A stretch of 64,000 nucleotides of DNA from Cupriavidus sp. UYMMa02A (GTDB lineage Bacteria > Pseudomonadota > Gammaproteobacteria > Burkholderiales > Burkholderiaceae). The DNA lies in the NCBI GenBank assembly GCA_001725945.1, contig LRMT01000059.1, positions 38,073 through 102,072 on the forward strand, in the 5' to 3' direction. The notes beneath the pieces are model-generated. The model was not told the DNA's origin. It saw only the letters and a program-made list of their open reading frames with translations, and ran no database searches. Position numbers and translations under genes: made by a program. Each line of letters starts with the position of its first letter. The stretch's first letter is position 1. Of the stretch, positions 58,826-64,000 are shown piece after piece.

Positions 58826-60173
58826 TGCCGCACCACGATCTCGCCGCGCAGCGAATGCGGGAAGGCCTGGGTGATCGACACATCGACCATCTGGCCGACC
58901 ATGCGGTCGCGCTGGGCCGGGGGCACGCCCGGCAGCGCGAAATTGACCACGCGGTTGTTCTCGGTGCGGCCGTGCAGTTCGGTCGGGTCCTTGCGCGCCG
59001 GACCTTCGACGAGAATGCGCTGCACCGTGCCGACCATATTGCGGCTGATGCGCTGCACGTTCTCCTCGATGGTGGCCTGCAGATGCTGCAGGCGGCGCAG
59101 CTTGACTTCGTGCGGCGTGTCGTCGTGCAGGTTGGCCGCGGGCGTGCCGGGGCGCGGGCTGAAGATGAACGAGAACGAAGTGTCGTAGCCGATCTCCTCG
59201 ATCATCGCCATCAGCTTGTCGAAGTCCGCATCGGTTTCGCCAGGAAAGCCGACGATGAAGTCCGACGATATCGACATGTCCGGACGCAGTGCGCGCAGCT
59301 TGCGGATGATGCTCTTGTACTCAAGCACGCTGTAGCCGCGCTTCATCGCCATCAGGATGCGGTCGGACGCGTGCTGCACCGGCAGGTGCAGGTGGTTGAC
59401 GAGCTTGTCGCAGCGCCCGTACAGCTCGACCAGGCGGCTCGTGAATTCCTTCGGGTGGCTCGTGGTGTAGCGGATGCGTTCGATGCCGGGGATCTCGGCC
59501 ACGTACTCGATCAGCAGCGCGAAGTCGGCGATCTCGGTCGTGTCGCCCATCTTGCCGCGGTAGGCGTTGACGTTCTGGCCCAGCAGCGTGACTTCGCGCA
59601 CGCCCTGGTCGGCCAGGCCGGCCACTTCGGCCAGCACGTCCTCGAACGGGCGCGAGACTTCCTCGCCGCGCGTATAGGGCACCACGCAATAGCTGCAGTA
59701 CTTCGAGCAGCCTTCCATGATCGACACGAACGCACTCGGGCCATCCACGCGGGCCGGCGGCAGGTGGTCGAACTTCTCGATCTCGGGGAACGAGATATCG
59801 ACCTGCGACTGGCCGGTGCGCTGGCGGCGCGCGATCAGGTCGGGCAGGCGGTGCAGCGTTTGCGGGCCGAACACCACGTCGACGTACGGCGCGCGCGCGA
59901 CGATGCTCGCGCCTTCCTGGCTGGCCACGCAGCCGCCCACGCCGATCACCAGGTCAGGCTTGACGGCCTTGAGCGCCTTCATGCGGCCCAGTTCGGAGAA
60001 CACTTTCTCCTGCGCTTTCTCGCGCACCGAGCAGGTGTTGAACAGGATCACGTCGGCGTCTTCGACGCGGTCGGTGGGTTCCAGCCCCTGGCTGCGTTCA
60101 GGACGTCGACCATCTTGTCCGAGTCATACTCGTTCATCTGACAGCCGTACGTCTTCACAAATACTTTCTTCAT
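58822..60173 (-). CDS. miaB: tRNA-2-methylthio-N6-dimethylallyladenosine synthase MiaB (one frameshift)
   Basis: MiaB methylthiolates A37 of tRNAs that read codons starting with U. The start at 60173 is [20 protein letters not shown]; a C lost near 60090 hides the link to [20 protein letters not shown]. The first cluster uses Cys in [14 protein letters not shown] and GVGGCVASQ; the radical SAM cluster is [13 protein letters not shown] domain ends the protein. Restored length is 450 residues. It heads the miaB-phoH-ybeY-corC-lnt unit. Confidence 0.96.
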
Positions 60174-60256
60174 GGTGCCGGTCTCAGTGGTTCACCTGGG
60201 GGCATCAGGGTGTGGCAACAACACGGATGGCGCGAACGCCTCCGTACTTCTGTGGA

Positions 60257-60643
60257 TCAGGATTTTGCCTTCAGCGCCTTCTGTTCCTGTTCGCTTAGCA
60301 CCCATGCGGTCAGCAACTGGCCATACAGGTCGAGCTTGTAGCGCACCGGCAGCTTCTGGCCGGCGATTGCAGCCGGGCTCAGCAACTGGTTATCGGTGCT
60401 GAACACGCGCAGGCCCGGCGCCACGCCAATGGCCTTGCCGTCGAGCGTGACCGTCTGCGGTGCCCCTGCCGATGGCGCGGCGACGACCAGCTTCGCCTGC
60501 GGCGCATCGGCCGGGATCATGCGCACCGGTTGCGCCATGGCGCCGGCAACGCCGAGCCACAGCGCGGCGCCGAGCGAAAGCGTCAGCAGCGGCATGAGGA
60601 AACGCGATGAAGCACTCTGACGCAGGGAACGGCCGGTGGGCAT
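60257..60643 (-). CDS. Small secreted protein of unknown function
   Basis: An intact 128-residue product, not recognised. Start at 60643 (MPTGRSLRQSASSRFLMPLL) with a long signal peptide cut near GAMAQ. The mature part is mainly beta: KLVVAAPSAGAPQTVTLDGK, APGLRVFSTDNQLLSPAAIA and LPVRYKLDLYGQLLTAWVLS, then a charged end rich in Glu and Lys. Its presence ahead of miaB on the same strand (84 bases) may be only proximity. Confidence 0.75.
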   Translation of the reverse strand: MPTGRSLRQSASSRFLMPLLTLSLGAALWLGVAGAMAQPVRMIPADAPQAKLVVAAPSAGAPQTVTLDGKAIGVAPGLRVFSTDNQLLSPAAIAGQKLPVRYKLDLYGQLLTAWVLSEQEQKALKAKS

Positions 60644-60758
60644 ATTGGCTCCGGAAAAGCGCGGTTCAGGATGGAAGGGGGCTGAAGGGTAACCCACTAT
60701 TTTACCCGCTCGACCGGTGCCGTGCCGCGCCACGCGCGCAAGATGGTCGCTGCGTCGC

Positions 60759-62449
60759 CTAGAACAGACAAGATGCTTCCTGCAGCACACGCTGCTTGGA
60801 AACCGTGCCGATCAGCTCGCGGCTCGCGCCATCGCGAACCAGCGGGATGCGGTTGATGCCGTGGGTGGCGAAAATCTCGAGCGCGTCGCGCAGCCGCGAC
60901 TCCGGCGTCAGCGCGGGGAAGTCGCGTTGGGCCAGCGTGAGCACCCCAGCCGCGGAGTCCTCGCGCTGCGCACGCTGCAGCGCGTGGATCGACAATGCGC
61001 CCAGCAGGCGACCATCGGGCTCGACCAGGTACAGGTAGCGCGTGCCGGCCTCGGCAAACTTGTCGGCCGCGGCCGACAGGGACGCATCCGGCGCCAACGT
61101 GGTATCGGTCGGGTCGCACAGCCCCGCCAGCGTCATGGCGCGCGCGTGTTCCTCCGCGGCCGAGGCCTGCAAGCGCTCGGCGATCACGCTGTAGAGCGAC
61201 AGCGTCTGGCAGCGCGAGGCCGTGTAGTACGCAGCCACCGCGCCGATCATGGCGGGCAGCAGCAGCGCCGGCGCCAGCGTCATTTCGAACACCATCAGCA
61301 CTGACATCAGCGGGGCCTGGCTGGTCGCGGCCAGGAAGGCGCTCATGCCCACCAGCGGCAGCACCGGCGATGCCGGCGCGCCGGGCACTACCGCCTGCAT
61401 CGCGAGCGCCAGAAGCTGACCGAGCGCGGCGCCGACGAACAGCGAAGGCGTGAACACCCCGCCGACCGCGCCCGAGCCCATGCTGATTACCGTCGCCGCA
61501 AGCTTGGCCAGCAGCACCAGGCCGACCGTGACCGTGAGCGGCTGTTCCTGCAGGATGGTCTGGATCGTGGAGAAGCCGTTGCCGACCACTTCGGGCACGC
61601 CCATGGCCAGTACGCCCACCAGCGCGCCGCCCAGCGCCAGCCGGGCCACGGGTCCGCCGGGCACTTGAGCAAAGCGCCCGCGCGCCATGCTCGCGCCACG
61701 CAGGAACAGCGCGCCGACGATGCCCGCTGCGATGCCGAGGGCCGCCGCGGCCAGCAGCAGTTGAGGGCGCAGGTCGGGCGCGATGTGTAGGCCGGGATAC
61801 AGCGGTTGCAGGCCGCCATGCCACTGGCTGACCACGGCGCCCGCCACCGAAGCAGGAACAGTGGCATCAGGCGCTGCACCGCCAGGGCGCCGAACACGAC
61901 TTCAGCGACGAAGACGGCGGCGGAGAGCGGCGTGTGATAGACCGTGGCCAGCCCGGCGGCAGCACCGCACGCGGTCAGCATGCGCCGCATGTTCGACGCG
62001 CCATCGGGCCGTCCAATGCGCGTCGATGGAAAGAGCGATCCGCACAGCGCGGCGAGCTGGATCATGGCGCCTTCCTTGCCGACCGAGGCGCCGCTGACGA
62101 TGGAGCAGAACGACGACAGCGAGCGCAGCAGCGTCACGCGCACGGGCAGGCGGCCGCTGCCGTTGGCCACGGCCTCCATGTAGTCGGTCGCGCCGCCGCT
62201 CCCCGCCAGCCGGTTGGCAGCCGTGAGCAGCAGGCCGGCCAGCGCGCCGCCAGCCGCCGGCACCACGATGCGCCATGCCAGTGCCAGCCCGGCAAAGACC
62301 GCGACGATATCGGCATTGCTGGAGAAGATGACGACCCCGGCCTGCTCCAGGGACTCCTTGAACAGGGTTGTCGCGATGGCTGCAAGAATGCCGACCGGGA
62401 TCGCCGCGAACAGCGTGACTTCCTGGTCTTCGAGAAATCGGAACCGCAT
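60759..62449 (-). CDS. clcB: CLC chloride channel/transporter with CBS domains, ClcB-like (one frameshift)
   Basis: A restored product of about 563 residues. The membrane part shows the CLC selectivity motifs [15 protein letters not shown] and [17 protein letters not shown], and later [21 protein letters not shown]. Two cytosolic CBS domains follow ([14 protein letters not shown] and [12 protein letters not shown]). A base is lost near 61851 in [15 protein letters not shown], between membrane spans. The start at 62449 ([18 protein letters not shown]) was chosen; an upstream ATG in frame would add basic residues. Whether it is a channel or a Cl-/H+ exchanger cannot be read safely here. Confidence 0.88.
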
Positions 62450-62722
62450 GGTGCTGGCGTCGGCGGCGCGTCGGCGCCGCCCTCCGGGAGATGGTGGCCG
62501 CATGATAGCGCAGCGCCACACGCTCGCGACGTGTGCATCAGCCGGCACTGCATGTCCATGTGCCCAATAGGTTTGCGCTTGGCTGTTACACTACCGACCT
62601 TTGTTTCGTCAGCGGACGCCTCGCGCCGCTATGCCGGTCCCCCGACTGGTCTTGTTTCAGATTATCAGGCCGCCTGTTGGCTGGAGCCCCCAGCGCACAA
62701 CGGACGGCCGAAGCATCCATTC

Positions 62723-64000
62723 ATGTCTTTCTCCGAACTCGGCTTGTCCGACAAGCTTGTGCGCGCTGTGGCCGAACAGGGCTACACCACCCCGACACCT
62801 ATCCAGGCTCAGGCAATCCCCGCCATCCTCAAGGGCGGCGATCTGCTGGCCGGCGCCCAGACCGGTACTGGCAAGACAGCCGGCTTCACGCTGCCGATGC
62901 TCCAGTTGCTGTCCGAATCGGGCACGCAGCGCCAGGGCCGGCCGGCGGTGCGCGCACTGGTGCTGACCCCGACGCGCGAGCTTGCCGCGCAGGTGGAAGA
63001 GAGCGTGCGCAACTATGGCAAACACTTGCGGCTGCGCTCGATGGTCATGTTCGGCGGCGTTGGCATCAACCCGCAGATCGAGCAACTGCGTCGCGGCGTC
63101 GATATCGTCGTGGCGACGCCGGGCCGCCTGCTGGATCACGTGTCGCAGCGCACGATCGACCTGTCGAGCGTGGAACTGCTGGTGCTGGACGAAGCCGACC
63201 GCATGCTCGACATGGGCTTCATCCACGACATCCGCAAGATCCTCAATGTGCTGCCGCCCAAGCGCCAGAACCTGCTGTTCTCGGCGACGTTCTCGGATGA
63301 GATCCGTGCACTGGCGGAGCGCCTGTTGAACAATCCGGCTTCGATCGAGGTCGCGCGCCGCAACACCACGGCAGAAACCGTGGAGCAGCGCGTCTACCCC
63401 GTCGACCGCGAGCGCAAGCGCGAACTGCTGGCCCACCTGGTGCGCCAGCATGACTGGCACCAGGTGCTCGTATTCACGCGCACCAAGCACGGCGCCAACC
63501 GACTGGCAGAGCAACTGAGCAAGGACGGCCTGTCCGCGCTGGCGATCCACGGCAACAAGAGCCAGTCGGCACGCACGCGCGCGCTGTCCGAATTCAAGGC
63601 CGGCACGCTGCGCCTGCTGGTGGCGACCGACATCGCTGCACGCGGCATCGACATCGACCAGCTTCCGCACGTGGTCAACTTCGACTTGCCCAATGTGCCC
63701 GAGGACTACGTGCACCGCATCGGCCGTACCGGCCGCGCCGGCGCCGAGGGCGAGGCCATCTCGCTGGTCTGCGTCGATGAGCTTGGCCTGCTGCGCGACA
63801 TCGAACGCCTGATCAAGCGCAAGCTCGAACAGACGGTGCTGTCCGGCTTCGAGGTGGATCCCAGCATCGTTGCCGAACCGATCCAGAAGGGCCGCCAGCA
63901 GCGTGGCGGCCAAGGCGGTGGCCAGGGTGGAGGTCAGGGCGGCGGACGCGGTCGTGCGCAGGCGAAGCCCGCTGCCCCGGCGCAGCCAAGCCCGCCCAGG
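62723..64000 (+). CDS. rhlE: DEAD-box RNA helicase RhlE (3' end beyond window)
   Basis: An open frame of 426 codons to the window edge. The start [20 protein letters not shown] is the family N-terminus. Q motif [12 protein letters not shown], Walker [48 protein letters not shown] (DEAD), FSATFS and [10 protein letters not shown] are all present. After about residue 390 a Gly/Gln/Arg-rich tail ([18 protein letters not shown]) begins, likely for RNA binding. RhlE helps ribosome assembly and RNA turnover. No terminator is in view. Confidence 0.95.
   Translation, partial: MSFSELGLSDKLVRAVAEQGYTTPTPIQAQAIPAILKGGDLLAGAQTGTGKTAGFTLPMLQLLSESGTQRQGRPAVRALVLTPTRELAAQVEESVRNYGKHLRLRSMVMFGGVGINPQIEQLRRGVDIVVATPGRLLDHVSQRTIDLSSVELLVLDEADRMLDMGFIHDIRKILNVLPPKRQNLLFSATFSDEIRALAERLLNNPASIEVARRNTTAETVEQRVYPVDRERKRELLAHLVRQHDWHQVLVFTRTKHGANRLAEQLSKDGLSALAIHGNKSQSARTRALSEFKAGTLRLLVATDIAARGIDIDQLPHVVNFDLPNVPEDYVHRIGRTGRAGAEGEAISLVCVDELGLLRDIERLIKRKLEQTVLSGFEVDPSIVAEPIQKGRQQRGGQGGGQGGGQGGGRGRAQAKPAAPAQPSPPR

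Noticed and set aside
56975..59188. A 737-codon plus-strand open frame opposite ybeY, phoH and part of miaB
   Set aside because: It spans three intact or restored genes on the minus strand and has shadow-type composition.

Overview
This window looks like a core chromosomal segment of a high-GC betaproteobacterium of the Burkholderiaceae, closest in flavour to Cupriavidus/Ralstonia. That placement is inferred from protein similarity I recognise and from gene neighbourhoods (rplM-rpsI, ruvC..ruvAB, purH-fis-dusB, pepP-ubiH, amgK-lptD-surA-pdxA-ksgA, glyQ-glyS-gmhB-plsC, miaB-phoH-ybeY-corC-lnt); no database was searched. I see no rRNA or tRNA gene, insertion sequence, prophage or CRISPR array.

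Layout. 1-6.8 kb: a cysteine-dioxygenase-like gene (cut by the window start) divergent from a LysR regulator, then glutamate dehydrogenase and the glutamate/aspartate ABC transporter gltIJKL. 6.8-12.5 kb: a class II glutamine amidotransferase, a tartrate/D-malate-type dehydrogenase overlapping a MOFRL glycerate kinase, pyrC, a DUF3025 gene and RNase P RNA. 12.5-15.8 kb: an OsmC protein, an unannotated small RNA with its own promoter and terminator, rplM-rpsI, a bactofilin and erpA. 15.8-24.4 kb: a phytanoyl-CoA-dioxygenase/LysR pair, anmK, an M23 endopeptidase, tyrS, dtd, a PEBP-like protein, a histidine phosphatase and a queuosine-precursor transporter. 24.4-36.2 kb (minus strand): a SYLF lipoprotein, a secreted unknown, ruvB, ruvA, glpQ, ruvC, purH, fis, dusB, ubiH, an unknown, pepP. 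36.2-46.2 kb: murU, azlD, azlC, amgK on minus; lptD, surA, pdxA, ksgA, trpS on plus. 46.4-62.4 kb (almost all minus): EamA exporter, gloA, an M48-type protease, plsC, gmhB, glyS, an unknown, glyQ, lnt, corC, ybeY, phoH, miaB, an unknown, clcB. A plus-strand rhlE runs off the end.

Themes. The segment is rich in envelope genes: LptD and SurA (outer-membrane assembly), Lnt (lipoprotein maturation), PlsC (phospholipid), GmhB (LPS heptose), bactofilin and M23 endopeptidase (wall shape), and AnmK, AmgK and MurU, which handle MurNAc in peptidoglycan recycling. Glutamate uptake and catabolism and tRNA/ribosome genes make up much of the rest.

Sequence quality. About 26 genes, many of them essential (rpsI, tyrS, glyS, lptD, pdxA, ksgA, lnt), are broken by about 40 one- or two-base indels, mostly losses of one base from a short run. 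I read these as sequencing or assembly errors. Each broken gene is given here as one CDS over its whole span, with the approximate frameshift positions; none is called a pseudogene.

The most interesting item is the small RNA at about 13216-13372. A near-consensus promoter leads to a hairpin whose loop carries an anti-Shine-Dalgarno sequence, followed by a strong terminator. Other points worth a look are a three-site alternating operator between phyH and its LysR gene, two paired-hairpin REP elements, a 30-residue membrane miniprotein gene, and a YbeY with a long N-terminal extension.
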